From JAJCYL01 sp965206015 (GTDB lineage Bacteria > Bacteroidota > Bacteroidia > Cytophagales > Cyclobacteriaceae), in the NCBI GenBank assembly GCA_965206015.1, contig CBDBIW010000004.1, positions 62,001-126,000 on the forward strand: a DNA stretch of 64,000 bases. The letters are read 5' to 3'. Of the stretch, positions 19,012 through 28,381 are shown piece after piece. Made by a program: the position numbers and the translations under genes. The notes under the pieces are model-generated. The model saw only the letters and a program-made list of their open reading frames with translations. It made no database searches and had not been told where the DNA came from. How positions within the stretch are numbered: position 1 is the first letter of the stretch; the number at the start of each line of letters is the position of its first letter.

Positions 19012-19773
19012 CTAAATATATCCTGCAAGCCAATAGGCTATGCACCCCACGATTTCTCGGGTGAGAGTAGTCCACTGGATGAGTGATCCTGCACTCGGAA
19101 CTAATAGTCTGAAGTCCCAGCTAAACGGACTGGTTTTAATATCCGCACTAAAAACGGTGGGGTTTCCTCCGGCTTTTTTAAAACATCCTAATGCCCGCCT
19201 CATGTGGGTTGCTGACGTAATTAACAAGAAATTCTCATCTGACCAGTTGTTTTTAAGTATTGTCATCGAATGGACGGCATTTTGACGTGTGTTAACGGAG
19301 TTGTCTTCCACAAAAATATCTTCCTGCCGAACACCCATTGTTACTGCAAAATCTCTCAATCGTATCGACTCTTTTAGTTCTGGGAAATAGAAACTACCTG
19401 AACCGCCTGAGATGAGTAACTTCTTTATTTTACCCATTTTATAAAGAGTAACCGCATCTGTTATCCGATCTGCACCCTCTCCAAAATGCGGCCTATCAGT
19501 CGGTAAAGCTCTCATATTGGACATTCCGGTTAGAACAACCGCGATCTCATAAGAACCAACGGATTGAAAAGGTGTTGCCGGTATTTCCCAGGATTTCGTC
19601 ACTATCCAGCTGGTAATGGGACTGGTATACCAAAACAACAGGAATAGAAAGGCGTATCGGCTATACCTTTTAAACTTGGGAGCTCTTGAAAAGATAGAGA
19701 ATCCTAATGTGACCAGAATTTGATTGAGTGGAAGGATAATCCACGAAAAAACTTGAGATATGATAAAGAACAT
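19012..19773 (-). CDS. YdcF/ElyC-family DUF218 membrane protein
   Basis: The 253-residue product has two N-terminal transmembrane helices (FSWIILPLNQILVTLGFSIF; YAFLFLLFWYTSPITSWIV). A DUF218 domain follows, with EIAVVLTGMS, DRITDAVTLYKMGKIKKLLISGG, NTRQNAVHS and LLITSATHMRRALGCFKKAG. The family includes ElyC and SanA, which influence envelope and undecaprenyl-phosphate homeostasis in E. coli; the biochemical activity is not settled. It is convergent with the preceding gene, with only 3 bp between stops. Confidence 0.85.
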   Translation of the reverse strand: MFFIISQVFSWIILPLNQILVTLGFSIFSRAPKFKRYSRYAFLFLLFWYTSPITSWIVTKSWEIPATPFQSVGSYEIAVVLTGMSNMRALPTDRPHFGEGADRITDAVTLYKMGKIKKLLISGGSGSFYFPELKESIRLRDFAVTMGVRQEDIFVEDNSVNTRQNAVHSMTILKNNWSDENFLLITSATHMRRALGCFKKAGGNPTVFSADIKTSPFSWDFRLLVPSAGSLIQWTTLTREIVGCIAYWLAGYI

Positions 19774-19985
19774 TCTGCTAATTAAATAAAACCCTGCTTC
19801 CTGATTATCAGATTATCAGATTATTAGATTTTATCAAAAAATGAATTGCCAAGAAGTCGGAAGTTCACAGATTGAAGAAAGGATCGTCAATATTCTGCTT
19901 GCTTCAGACTTCCTGCTTCTGTCAGTCAGGAATTTTAATTTTAGAGAAATTTATCTATTTATGAAACTGCGGGTTTTGTATTGCA

Positions 19986-20186
19986 TTATATTTCCCAGAG
20001 GGAGTAATCATTTCCCTTACCAAATTTTATCAGGTCGCTTATTTGATAAGATTCAAGTGTATGGATATCTTTTAATTTAAAATCTGTTCTACCTTTTATT
20101 TCAAGCACTTCAAAATCGGAAACCTCCCCGAAATTTGTAAGTCTGTATCTCTTGCCTACGCGAATACTACTGAAGGCCAAACTCAT
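19986..20186 (-). CDS. Small conserved-looking protein coupled to the ABC-F gene
   Basis: The 66-residue product is MSLAFSSIRVGKRYRLTNFG...VLEIKGRTDFKLKDIHTLESYQ. It looks like a small beta-barrel (SH3-like pattern, alternating hydrophobic strands, several Gly turns); this is inference. Its ATG overlaps the stop codon of the upstream ABC-F gene by 4 bp (ATGA), so the two are very likely translationally coupled. No known motif is recognised. A link to translation or RNA handling is possible from context only. Confidence 0.6.
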   Translation of the reverse strand: MSLAFSSIRVGKRYRLTNFGEVSDFEVLEIKGRTDFKLKDIHTLESYQISDLIKFGKGNDYSLWEI

Positions 20187-22105
20187 GAGGCCGTTGAAGT
20201 TTCAAGTTGTTCAATTTGATCCCCGGTTTCTTGCCATTGAATGGTCAAATTTTCTAGTTGTTCGGACACTTTTTCAAACTTCTGGTTAACTCCTGATAGT
20301 ATGTTTGGATCCCCGTAAATTTCTGGCTTGGCCATCTCCCTTTCCAACTCTCCTTTGTTTTTCTCTAAACTTTCAACTTCGCCCTCAAGCGTACGCATTT
20401 CATTTTTTAACCTGGAGAGATCCTTGTCGATATGATTATGACCAACAGATTGGTTCTTTATTTTTTGAGGACTTTCTTGATTACTTGTCACTTTAGATGA
20501 CACGCTTTCTGGGTTCTTACTTGACCACCACTCATATTCCTCATAGGGCCCTGGATATTCCTTAATTTGCTGATCTTCAATCCACCATATTTTATTGGCT
20601 GCCTGAGTAATAAAATGACGATTGTGAGAAATAATAATAAACGTACCCTCATACTGCTGTAAAGCTTGTATGAGAATGTTGACTGACTGAATATCCAGGT
20701 GGTTAGTGGGTTCATCGAGTAGGAGAAAGTTGGCCTCAGACAACAAGGTCTTGGAAAGGGCAACTCTGGATTTTTCCCCACCAGATAATACTTTAATTTT
20801 TTTGAATACGTCATCACCAGTAAAGAGAAAGCAGCCAAGAATAGTCCTTAGCTGTAATTCAGTTTTATTAGAGCCCGATTGCTTGAGCTCATCTAAAATT
20901 TGATTTTTGAGCGTTAAGGCCTCTAATTGATGTTGAGCATAGAATACTGGCCTCACATTGTAACCTTCATCACATTTGCCATCATGCGACTCAGTGCCGG
21001 CTATAATTCTCAATAACGTAGACTTACCTTTGCCATTGGTGCCAATCAAGGCAATCTTATCTCCTCTTTCTATTGTGCCTGTAGCATTTTTTAGAATTTC
21101 CAGATCACCATATGATTTGGAAAGGTTTTCTATTTGAGTGACATGACGACCTGATTTCTGCCCAAAGTTAAATTTGAAATTGACTTTAATGTTATCGTCG
21201 ATTACTTCATCAACTTTCTCCATTCTCTCCAGACCTTTCACCCGGGATTGAACTTGCCTTGCTTTTGTTGATTTGGCCCTAAAACGTTCAATAAATCTTT
21301 CGGTCTGCTTTATTTTTTGCTGTTGATTTTCGAAAGCATTTTGCTGAATTTCATTCCGTAATGACTTTTCCTTAAGATAGAAATCATAATTGCCAGCGTA
21401 ATAATTAATTTTGAGGCTGGTAACTTCAGCAATTGAATCACTGGTATTATTCAGAAATTGCTGATCATGACTTACCACAAGCACAGCTCCTTCATAAGTT
21501 CGAAGATAATTCTCTATCCATTCAATTGATGGTAAATCAAGGTGGTTGGTAGGCTCGTCCAGCATTAGAAGTGAAGGCTTCTCTAAAAGCAGCTTAGCCA
21601 ACATGACTCTCATTTGCCACCCTCCGGAAAATTCCTTTAATGGCTTGGTTAAGTCTTCTGTTTTAAAACCAATTCCTTCCAGGATTTCTTCTGCCCTGGA
21701 CTGGACGGTATACCCTTCCATGACTTCAAATTGCTGCTGTAGCTTGTTGAGCTTGTCCACCAGCTTGTCTGTATAATTATGCTCCATGTCATGAAGCACT
21801 TTTTCAATTTTGTGTTGTAGGGCTATCACACCCCTAAAGGCTTGCATGGCCACTTCCAATATTGAATCATCGGATTGATAGCTTGGAAGGTCCTGGTTCA
21901 AAAAACCAATTGTGCAATTATTACTCTTTGAAACTTCACCACTGTCCTGGGCTAATTCCTTATTGATAATTTTGAGTAATGTGGTTTTGCCAGTTCCATT
22001 TAAACCAATTAAACCAATTTTATCTTTTGGCTTAATATGTAACGAAGCCTTGTAAAAAATTGCCCTGCCACCAATGTAATATGTCAGATCGCTGATCGAT
22101 ATCAT
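20183..22105 (-). CDS. ABC-F family ATPase
   Basis: The 640-residue product has two nucleotide-binding domains without transmembrane segments. NBD1 has Walker A GLNGTGKTT (about 37-45), signature FSGGWQMR and Walker B LLMLDEPTNHLD. NBD2 has Walker A GTNGKGKST (about 355), signature LSGGEKSR (about 442) and LLLDEPTNHLD. The linker (about 240-320, RFRAKSTKARQVQSRVKGLE) is the ABC-F interdomain segment that inserts near the ribosomal P site. A charged coiled-coil C-terminus (residues about 560-640) resembles Uup-type tails. ABC-F proteins relieve stalled or drug-bound ribosomes; the exact subfamily is not clear. It overlaps by 4 bp with a downstream 66-residue gene. Confidence 0.9.
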   Translation of the reverse strand: MISISDLTYYIGGRAIFYKASLHIKPKDKIGLIGLNGTGKTTLLKIINKELAQDSGEVSKSNNCTIGFLNQDLPSYQSDDSILEVAMQAFRGVIALQHKIEKVLHDMEHNYTDKLVDKLNKLQQQFEVMEGYTVQSRAEEILEGIGFKTEDLTKPLKEFSGGWQMRVMLAKLLLEKPSLLMLDEPTNHLDLPSIEWIENYLRTYEGAVLVVSHDQQFLNNTSDSIAEVTSLKINYYAGNYDFYLKEKSLRNEIQQNAFENQQQKIKQTERFIERFRAKSTKARQVQSRVKGLERMEKVDEVIDDNIKVNFKFNFGQKSGRHVTQIENLSKSYGDLEILKNATGTIERGDKIALIGTNGKGKSTLLRIIAGTESHDGKCDEGYNVRPVFYAQHQLEALTLKNQILDELKQSGSNKTELQLRTILGCFLFTGDDVFKKIKVLSGGEKSRVALSKTLLSEANFLLLDEPTNHLDIQSVNILIQALQQYEGTFIIISHNRHFITQAANKIWWIEDQQIKEYPGPYEEYEWWSSKNPESVSSKVTSNQESPQKIKNQSVGHNHIDKDLSRLKNEMRTLEGEVESLEKNKGELEREMAKPEIYGDPNILSGVNQKFEKVSEQLENLTIQWQETGDQIEQLETSTAS

Positions 22106-22165
22106 GAGGACAAATTTATACTTTAGTGGATTGAATGTGTGAACGTATAAAATACTTATTTCATC

Positions 22166-23335
22166 ATGATTGATCTTAACTATAAATATCCGCTGTACAA
22201 TTATTTCAGTTTCCTTGCTATAGCAATGCTATCAGCATGTAGTAGCCCGGGTGAAAATAAGGGTTCTGCGGAGGATGACGCAGATGATCCTGTGATACAA
22301 TTAGGGAAAATAAATCTCCCTGAAGGATTTAAACTAGCAATTTACGCTGAGGGAGTGACCAATGCAAGATCAATGGCATTGAGTCCTGATGGGACATTAT
22401 TTGTTGGAACTAAGGAAGAGGGAAGCGTATATGCCCTTCAAGATAATGACGGTGATTTTAAAGTAGATAAAATTCATGTTTTAGATACGGGCTTACGAGC
22501 ACCAAATGGTGTTGCTTTTAAGGATGGTGATTTGTATGTAGCCACGATTAATGAATTACGAAAGTATTCGGACATTGAGGGCAATCTTGCCAATCCGGCC
22601 AATCCCGAAATTATATATGATGACTATCCAAAAGATTATCATCATGGTTGGAAATACATCGCATTTGGACCTGACGGAAAATTGTATGTTCCGGTAGGAG
22701 CACCATGTAACAATTGTGAGAGTAACAATGATATCTATGCATCAATTACACAAATGAATCCAGATGGGAGCAATAGAGTTGTATATGCGAAGGGCGTAAG
22801 AAATACAGTCGGTTTCACCTGGCATCCCGAAACAAATGAGATATGGTTTACTGACAATGGACGTGATCTATTGGGGGATGATATTCCTCCTTGTGAATTA
22901 AATCGAATAACCAGTGCTGGTCAGCATTTTGGTTATCCGTATTGTCATGGAGGAACAATTTCTGATCCCGAATTTGGAGATAAATACCCCTGTTCAGACT
23001 TCGTCAAACCTGAGATAACTCTTGGTGCACATGTGGCACCGCTTGGTATTAAGTTTTATACTGGAGATATGTTTCCCGAACAATATAGAGGTCATGTTTT
23101 CTTTGCGGAACATGGTTCCTGGAATCGTTCATCCAAAGTGGGATATAAAATCTCCATGGTTACCATCGAAAACAATAAGGCAGTGGCTTATGATACATTC
23201 ATTGACGGTTGGCTTGATGAAGTAGGGCAGGAAGCCTGGGGGCGACCAGTAGATGTTATTGTAATGAAAGATGGATCTATGTTAATCTCGGATGATAAAG
23301 CTGGTGTTATTTATAGAGTGTCTTACGAGGGTTAA
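22166..23335 (+). CDS. PQQ-type sugar (sorbosone) dehydrogenase-like lipoprotein
   Basis: The 389-residue product has a lipoprotein signal (LAIAMLSACSS, lipobox Cys near residue 25) and a six-bladed beta-propeller of the glucose/sorbosone dehydrogenase family. Landmarks are LPEGFKLAIYAEGVTNARSM, HHGWKYIAFGPDGKLYVPVG, GVRNTVGFTWHP, EIWFTDNGRD and a CNNC pair. Members oxidise sugars or aldoses using PQQ, though many Bacteroidota homologues have no tested substrate. It should be exposed at the periplasmic or outer face. It is divergent from the ABC-F gene and its stop overlaps the convergent ribF by 4 bp. Confidence 0.85.
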   Translation: MIDLNYKYPLYNYFSFLAIAMLSACSSPGENKGSAEDDADDPVIQLGKINLPEGFKLAIYAEGVTNARSMALSPDGTLFVGTKEEGSVYALQDNDGDFKVDKIHVLDTGLRAPNGVAFKDGDLYVATINELRKYSDIEGNLANPANPEIIYDDYPKDYHHGWKYIAFGPDGKLYVPVGAPCNNCESNNDIYASITQMNPDGSNRVVYAKGVRNTVGFTWHPETNEIWFTDNGRDLLGDDIPPCELNRITSAGQHFGYPYCHGGTISDPEFGDKYPCSDFVKPEITLGAHVAPLGIKFYTGDMFPEQYRGHVFFAEHGSWNRSSKVGYKISMVTIENNKAVAYDTFIDGWLDEVGQEAWGRPVDVIVMKDGSMLISDDKAGVIYRVSYEG

Positions 23336-24255
23336 CCAGCCAAAATTTTAAGTGCCTCCTCCTTGTCGAGAAACAATTGATCTTTCAATTCTTCCAGAGA
23401 TTCGAATCGGGCATCTTGACGAATCTGTTTGATGAAACTGATCGTAATCGTTTTGCCATAGAGGTCACGATCAAATTCAAAAATATTCACCTCAATGGAT
23501 CTGTTCTTTCCATTCAGGGTAGGTCTAGGGCCGATATAGAGCATTCCTTTGAATCTTTCCTGCTGGCATATCACCTCCACTGCATAAATGCCATCGGCAG
23601 GAATAAGCTTATATTCTTCCTTTACTGCAACATTGGCAGTAGGGAACCCTAATGACCTCCCTACTTTTTCACCAGTTACAACCAGTCCGGTAATACTATA
23701 TGGTCTTCCAAGATATTCATTTCCTATATCGATTTGTCCTTCCAATAAGGCATTCCTGATTTTTGAAGAACTCACGGCAATATTGTCAATGTCTTGTTCT
23801 GGGATTTCCTCAACACTGAAACCAAAGTTTCCGGCATGTTTGACCAGATAGTCAAAACTTCCTTCTCTATTCTTTCCGAATCGATGATCATATCCAATCA
23901 CCAATTTCTTGGTACCAAGTCCAGCCACTAATATTTCTTTAATAAACCTTGAGGAGCTGTATTGGGAGAACTCTTTTGTAAAAGGAATCATAACGTAATA
24001 ATCGATTCCTTCTTCTGCAACTAGTTGAATTTTCTCGTCCATGGTAGTCAATAATTGCAAATTATTCTTTCCGAGAACGAAGCGAGGATGTGGCCAAAAG
24101 GTTAATACTACGCTCTTGCCACCATGGAGTTGGGCAATCTCAACCACTCGACGTAAAATCTTTCGATGTCCATAATGAACGCCGTCAAAGGTGCCACTAG
24201 TGACCACCATAATGTCTTTATGGTCAAAGCCTTTAATCCCTTCAATTACATTCAT
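23332..24255 (-). CDS. ribF: Bifunctional riboflavin kinase / FAD synthetase
   Basis: The enzyme converts riboflavin to FMN and then FAD. The N-terminal adenylyltransferase domain has VTSGTFDGVHYGHRKIL (HxGH motif, about 17-33) and the ISSS-like motif SSSKIRNALLEG. The C-terminal kinase domain has GRSLGFPTANV (PTAN motif, about 200) and IEVNIFEFDRDLYG. At 307 residues it has the family's normal length. It is the last gene of a minus-strand cluster ftsX-DUF3098-uppP-truB-ribF, separated from truB by about 50 bp. Confidence 0.95.
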   Translation of the reverse strand: MNVIEGIKGFDHKDIMVVTSGTFDGVHYGHRKILRRVVEIAQLHGGKSVVLTFWPHPRFVLGKNNLQLLTTMDEKIQLVAEEGIDYYVMIPFTKEFSQYSSSRFIKEILVAGLGTKKLVIGYDHRFGKNREGSFDYLVKHAGNFGFSVEEIPEQDIDNIAVSSSKIRNALLEGQIDIGNEYLGRPYSITGLVVTGEKVGRSLGFPTANVAVKEEYKLIPADGIYAVEVICQQERFKGMLYIGPRPTLNGKNRSIEVNIFEFDRDLYGKTITISFIKQIRQDARFESLEELKDQLFLDKEEALKILAG

Positions 24256-24305
24256 TTGTGAATAATTGATTTGTTGCGGCCAGGTTTCTTTTACAGCAGT
24301 CTATT

Positions 24306-25013
24306 TCATCCCTGCGAATTACAGTATGATGATACGAAATTTTGGACATTCCAGGCTGATTCTACATTAAACTCTCCAATTCTTGTACGCCTGAGGCTTG
24401 ATAAGTGTCCGCCCACCTTCAATACTTGTCCCAAATCATGGGCAATACTCCTTACGTAAGTCCCTTTTGAGCATACAAGCTCAAAATGAATGAGTGGTAA
24501 TTCAATTTGAGTGATTTCAAATTGCTTGACTTCTACTTGTCTTGGGCTCAGGATTGTGGTTTCCTTTTTTCTGGCTTTTTTATAAGCTCTCTCACCGTCG
24601 ACCTTGACTCCAGAATAAATAGGAGGAACTTGTTGAATAATTCCACAAAATTGCTTCGTTGCTTCGATTATTTCTGAATCGCTAAGGTTTGAGGGATCTG
24701 CAAAGACTTCCAACGGAGTTTCAAGATCAAATGAGGGAGTGGTAGTGCCTAATGAAATGGTTCCTGTATACTCCTTTTCTTGACCCATAAAGTCATTGAG
24801 ACGTTTCGTGTACTTACCACTGCAAACTATGACTAAACCAGTGGCTAATGGATCCAATGTCCCAGCATGACCTACTTTTCTAACTGGAAGCGTATTTCTA
24901 ATTTTGTTGACCACATCAAAAGACGTCCAATCAGGATCTTTGTCTATAAGAATTACACAACCTTCTGTGAAGTCAATATTTGAAAGAGTTGAGTTGGAAG
25001 TGGCGATGATCAC
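24306..25013 (-). CDS. truB: tRNA pseudouridine(55) synthase
   Basis: TruB makes pseudouridine 55 in the T-loop of tRNAs. The 235-residue product contains DKDPDWTSFDVVNKIRN, the catalytic KVGHAGTLDPLATGLV (nucleophile Asp, about residue 48), YTGTISLG, PPIYSGVKVDGERAYKKAR and CSKGTYVRSIAHDLG, all diagnostic. Its start overlaps the uppP stop by 4 bp, indicating translational coupling. Confidence 0.95.
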   Translation of the reverse strand: MIIATSNSTLSNIDFTEGCVILIDKDPDWTSFDVVNKIRNTLPVRKVGHAGTLDPLATGLVIVCSGKYTKRLNDFMGQEKEYTGTISLGTTTPSFDLETPLEVFADPSNLSDSEIIEATKQFCGIIQQVPPIYSGVKVDGERAYKKARKKETTILSPRQVEVKQFEITQIELPLIHFELVCSKGTYVRSIAHDLGQVLKVGGHLSSLRRTRIGEFNVESAWNVQNFVSSYCNSQG

Positions 25014-25804
25014 AGGAACTGACTAATTATGGCCATGGAACCGATTAGAAAACAGTAAATGGCAAAATAGATCAGCTTACCACCTTTGACAATATTGATC
25101 ATCCATTTGCAGGCTATTAGACCGGAAATGAAGGCGGCTATGAAGCCACCCACAAGACTTAATATAGGTATGTCACTGCTGAGTTGAGGGGCTTCTGCAA
25201 AGTCCTTAATCTTTAGAAGCGAGGCCCCTAAAATTGGGATTAACACCATAATGAATGAAAATTTTGCAGCTTCATCTCTTCTGATCTTTAGTAGTAGTGC
25301 GGTGGCGATTGTTGCCCCCGAACGTGAAATTCCAGGCATTATAGCAATGGCTTGGGCTACTCCAATGATAAATGCGGCGATATAACTAATGCCTTTGCTA
25401 TGATCCTTGTTAAAGTAGGTGAAAGACAACAGACTACCAGTAATAATCAACATGGAACCGACAAGCATCACCCTCCCGGAAAACAATTGAGTAATCTCCT
25501 CTTCAAACATTGCACCAACAATTCCTGCTGGAATCATTGAGAGTAATATTTTCAAACTCCATTCTGTTTCGGCATTCCACTGAAATTTCAGTACATTAGT
25601 TATCAATGATATTAGATTTTTCCTGAAAATGACTATTGTGCTGAGTGCCGTGGCTGTATGTACTGCTAGTGAGAATAAGAGGTTCTCATTTGATTCTAAT
25701 TGAAGCAGAACTGACCCAAGTTCAATGTGACCACTACTACTGACAGGTAAGAATTCAGTTAACCCCTGGACGATACCAAGAATTATTGCCTCAAACAAAC
25801 TCAT
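25010..25804 (-). CDS. uppP: Undecaprenyl-diphosphate phosphatase
   Basis: UppP (BacA) recycles the lipid carrier for cell wall synthesis by removing a phosphate from undecaprenyl pyrophosphate; over-expression elsewhere gives bacitracin tolerance. The 264-residue polytopic protein has the two catalytic motifs GLTEFLPVSSSGHIELG (about 13-30) and AIMPGISRSGATIATALL (about 150-170). It overlaps the DUF3098 gene upstream and truB downstream by 4 bp each. Confidence 0.95.
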   Translation of the reverse strand: MSLFEAIILGIVQGLTEFLPVSSSGHIELGSVLLQLESNENLLFSLAVHTATALSTIVIFRKNLISLITNVLKFQWNAETEWSLKILLSMIPAGIVGAMFEEEITQLFSGRVMLVGSMLIITGSLLSFTYFNKDHSKGISYIAAFIIGVAQAIAIMPGISRSGATIATALLLKIRRDEAAKFSFIMVLIPILGASLLKIKDFAEAPQLSSDIPILSLVGGFIAAFISGLIACKWMINIVKGGKLIYFAIYCFLIGSMAIISQFL

Positions 25805-26016
25805 TTATCCTGTTTAGGCCGATATAAAATGGCGAAGAATTCTACGATGAAACCGATAACCACTATTATTGGTCCAAGGGTCAGGCCCAGGAAACCAAAG
25901 CCATATTCTTCCTTATCAATTGACATGACGATAAAACCGAGAACAAGTACGAGAATTCCACTAATCATTATTACATAATTAGTTTTCTCAAAAGGTAATC
26001 TGTTGTCTTTACTCAT
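25801..26016 (-). CDS. DUF3098 family small membrane protein
   Basis: The 71-residue product (MSKDNRLPFEKTNYVIMISG...) has two transmembrane helices and a short Lys-rich end. The sequence pattern and the place between ftsX and uppP are those of DUF3098 in Bacteroidota. ATG 26016 lies 2 bp after the ftsX stop; an earlier ATG at 26070 lies inside ftsX and is rejected. A role near FtsX in division is inferred only from gene order. Confidence 0.85.
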   Translation of the reverse strand: MSKDNRLPFEKTNYVIMISGILVLVLGFIVMSIDKEEYGFGFLGLTLGPIIVVIGFIVEFFAILYRPKQDK

Positions 26017-26018
26017 AA

Positions 26019-26915
26019 TTAATAAAGTTCGTCTAATGACATTTTTAAATACCGGTTGACCGCCCGCCAAGTACTGGCATATCCCACAATTATTCCTGTT
26101 AATATCAAGGAGGCCATTAAAATGTAAACGTGTTGATCTGTTTGAATTACAGCAAGTTCTTCAATGCGAGAGTTGGCGTAATGAACGAATCCAAATAAGA
26201 AGACCGATGCGATGAGACCTGCCATCAAACCATAATTAAGGGCTCTTTGAAGAAATGGGCTTTTAATGAAACTGGCCGTTGCACCAACAAGTTGCATACT
26301 TCTGATTAGAAACCTTTGAGAAAACAATGCAAGCTTAATTGTATTGTTGATCAGTATGATGACTACTAAAATGAGAAGTGTAGCGATTCCTCCAAGCGTC
26401 AAAGCAATCTTGGAGAGGTTTCCATTGATGCTCTCAATTAAATTTTCAACATAACTAACTTCATAAACACCACGAATAGTCTCAATTTCTTGCCTAATTT
26501 CAGCCATTTGATCCGGCGACTGGAAGTCTGGCCCTATTTTAATTATCATGGCGTCCCTAAGAGGATTGTCTCCTATAAATTCAACAAAGTCCTCTCCGGT
26601 TTCCTGGATGAAAATTTTTGCTGCTTCTTCTTTAGTGATTTCGGTTATCTGTGGCACATTATCTTTCAACAAAACATAGTCTTGAGACGAAATTGTTTTG
26701 TTAATTTTTATGCGTTCGTTTTCAGTGATATGCTTATCCAGATAAACCTGTATCTCTATATTCTCTTGGATGACCTTAGTCAGTGCCGTGCTATAAATGA
26801 GGATCAGCCCAAATAAGCCAATGACCAAAAGGGACAGTGTAATGCTCAAAATAACACTTATGAAGGGGTAGCTTCCAAGTTTTTTTTTTCGAAACTTCTT
26901 TTCACCGGACGACAT
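26019..26915 (-). CDS. ftsX: Cell division protein FtsX
   Basis: FtsX is the membrane partner of the ATPase FtsE and controls peptidoglycan hydrolases at the septum. The 298-residue product has a transmembrane helix at about 20-45, an extracytoplasmic domain (DKHITENERIKINKTISS; DFVEFIGDNPLRDAMIIKI; VYEVSYVENLIE), and three C-terminal helices with NTIKLALFSQRFLIRSMQLVGAT between them. The topology and motifs fit FtsX rather than MacB. ftsE is not nearby. It heads the ftsX-DUF3098-uppP-truB-ribF cluster. Confidence 0.93.
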   Translation of the reverse strand: MSSGEKKFRKKKLGSYPFISVILSITLSLLVIGLFGLILIYSTALTKVIQENIEIQVYLDKHITENERIKINKTISSQDYVLLKDNVPQITEITKEEAAKIFIQETGEDFVEFIGDNPLRDAMIIKIGPDFQSPDQMAEIRQEIETIRGVYEVSYVENLIESINGNLSKIALTLGGIATLLILVVIILINNTIKLALFSQRFLIRSMQLVGATASFIKSPFLQRALNYGLMAGLIASVFLFGFVHYANSRIEELAVIQTDQHVYILMASLILTGIIVGYASTWRAVNRYLKMSLDELY

Positions 26916-26951
26916 GTCACAAATTTAGCAAGATGTCGCAGTTAAAAGTGA

Positions 26952-27839
26952 TTACTCGGATTTGTTTTCTTTGAGAATCATGAGTTCCTTTATCAAGTCA
27001 GGATTTGAGACCACTCTCAATGGAGATGACTTGGTCACATTGTCATCGATTCTGTAGAAGGAACTATTGTGATAAAGGAATAATTTCTTTCCAAATCGGC
27101 TATTTATCTCTAAAACTTCATAGGGTATACCATTGAAATCGCCATAAAGGAAAAGTTTGTTGTTATAGAATTTGTATTGGAAATTCTTCTTTGAGGTGGA
27201 GATGTTTTCAATTTCAACCTGGCTTGCTTTACTCTTGACGTCTGAGTCAAGGACAACACCTTCTTCAACTTCTGGCAATATCTTCTCATCAAATCCAGAA
27301 TCGGCCAATTCCGGTGAGATAATGTCGGGTCCAATTGGAGTGACTGTTTCGGTCTCTTCCATTTCCTCCTCTATCTCAATTGTTTCTATTTCATCTGTTT
27401 TGTTAGAAGCGTCATAATTTGGTAGCTCAATTAGAGGGAGTTCGTTTTTGATATTTTGATTGAAAGAGCTTTCGGAGAGATCAGTCGTTTTAGAAGCTAC
27501 GGATAAATCAATCGATTCAATTCTTTTTGGCCACTTTACCCACAAATAACTACCCACAAAAACAACACTTGTTAGTAAAACTACAGAGGTGACTTGTGCA
27601 GCGGTACTTCCAGCGGCGGCTTGGAATAAACCGGGTGTCACATCAATGCTGTTAAATCTGGTTTTTAGTTCAGCTTTTCTGAAATTTTTGACTCCATTAA
27701 TTATTTCCTGTTGAGAATTATACTCGTTGGAAAGCAATGGGTCCTGAGAGCGCAAATGATCAAAGTCTGCCACTTCAGTTTTTGACATCTCTCCATCGAG
27801 AAATCTTTCTACTAATTTTGAGTAATTGCTATTTGCCAT
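26952..27839 (-). CDS. Membrane protein, probable anti-sigma partner of the upstream ECF sigma factor
   Basis: The 295-residue product has a cytoplasmic N-terminus resembling a zinc-less anti-sigma domain (YSKLVERFLDGEMSKTEVADF). One transmembrane helix lies at about residues 85-105 (AAQVTSVVLLTSVVFVGSYLWV), followed by an acidic Glu/Thr/Ile linker. The C-terminal globular part includes FQYKFYNNKLFLYGDFNGIPYEV. It starts 2 bp after the ECF sigma gene, so the pair is almost certainly co-transcribed. Anti-sigma function is inferred from context and topology. Confidence 0.75.
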   Translation of the reverse strand: MANSNYSKLVERFLDGEMSKTEVADFDHLRSQDPLLSNEYNSQQEIINGVKNFRKAELKTRFNSIDVTPGLFQAAAGSTAAQVTSVVLLTSVVFVGSYLWVKWPKRIESIDLSVASKTTDLSESSFNQNIKNELPLIELPNYDASNKTDEIETIEIEEEMEETETVTPIGPDIISPELADSGFDEKILPEVEEGVVLDSDVKSKASQVEIENISTSKKNFQYKFYNNKLFLYGDFNGIPYEVLEINSRFGKKLFLYHNSSFYRIDDNVTKSSPLRVVSNPDLIKELMILKENKSE

Positions 27840-27841
27840 AA

Positions 27842-28381
27842 CTAATCAAGAAAGTCATTAGATGAATATTTGGCCTTAACTAACTGATCCAATCTTTTCT
27901 TGCATTTATATTTTTTGGTTTTCGCAGTGTCAGTATTAGCAAAGTTCAGTTTTTCTGCAATCTCCACCATGTTCATGCCATCGAAATAGTAATAAGTAAG
28001 TATTTTCTTGCATGTATCCCCAAGCTCATCGATGCAATTCCTGATCAGAAGAGATCTTTCCTCGGCATCGAAATCCATATGTACGTCGGTGTCTTTCTCT
28101 TCATGGCTCAATCTGTTCTTGCGGTCTAATTCTTTCCGCCACAGTTTGAGGCAAATACTATAAAGAAAGGTACTGATCTTTGATGTTAGGACCAGATCAC
28201 CTTTTACTGCTTTTTGCCAAAAAACAATGAGCGCATCTTGGTAGATGTCTTTCGCCTCGTCTTCAGAGCCACTATTATTCAATACTATCTTTGTCATCAT
28301 GCGATAGTATCTTTTATACAAATAATCTAGTGCCCCCTCATCCCCCTTGCTAATCTTTGCAAGAACCTCATGGTCTTTCAT
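27842..28381 (-). CDS. ECF RNA polymerase sigma factor
   Basis: The 179-residue product has region 2 (SEDEAKDIYQDALIVFWQKAV, about 38-60) and region 4 with DTCKKILTYYYFDGMNMVEIAEKLNF (about 125-150), then a Lys-rich helix (DTAKTKKYKCKKRLDQLVKA). This is a typical Bacteroidota ECF group protein. Its target regulon is unknown. The gene pairs with a membrane protein likely to be its anti-sigma factor. No consensus -7 box was identified upstream. Confidence 0.9.
   Translation of the reverse strand: MKDHEVLAKISKGDEGALDYLYKRYYRMMTKIVLNNSGSEDEAKDIYQDALIVFWQKAVKGDLVLTSKISTFLYSICLKLWRKELDRKNRLSHEEKDTDVHMDFDAEERSLLIRNCIDELGDTCKKILTYYYFDGMNMVEIAEKLNFANTDTAKTKKYKCKKRLDQLVKAKYSSNDFLD

Noticed and set aside
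22111..22118. TAAATTTG 6 bp before the ABC-F start as a promoter
   Set aside because: It fits the -7 consensus, but no -33 element is present and it would require a nearly leaderless mRNA. A similar TAAATTTG lies before ftsX (26920-26927), so it may be an AT-rich initiation context instead.
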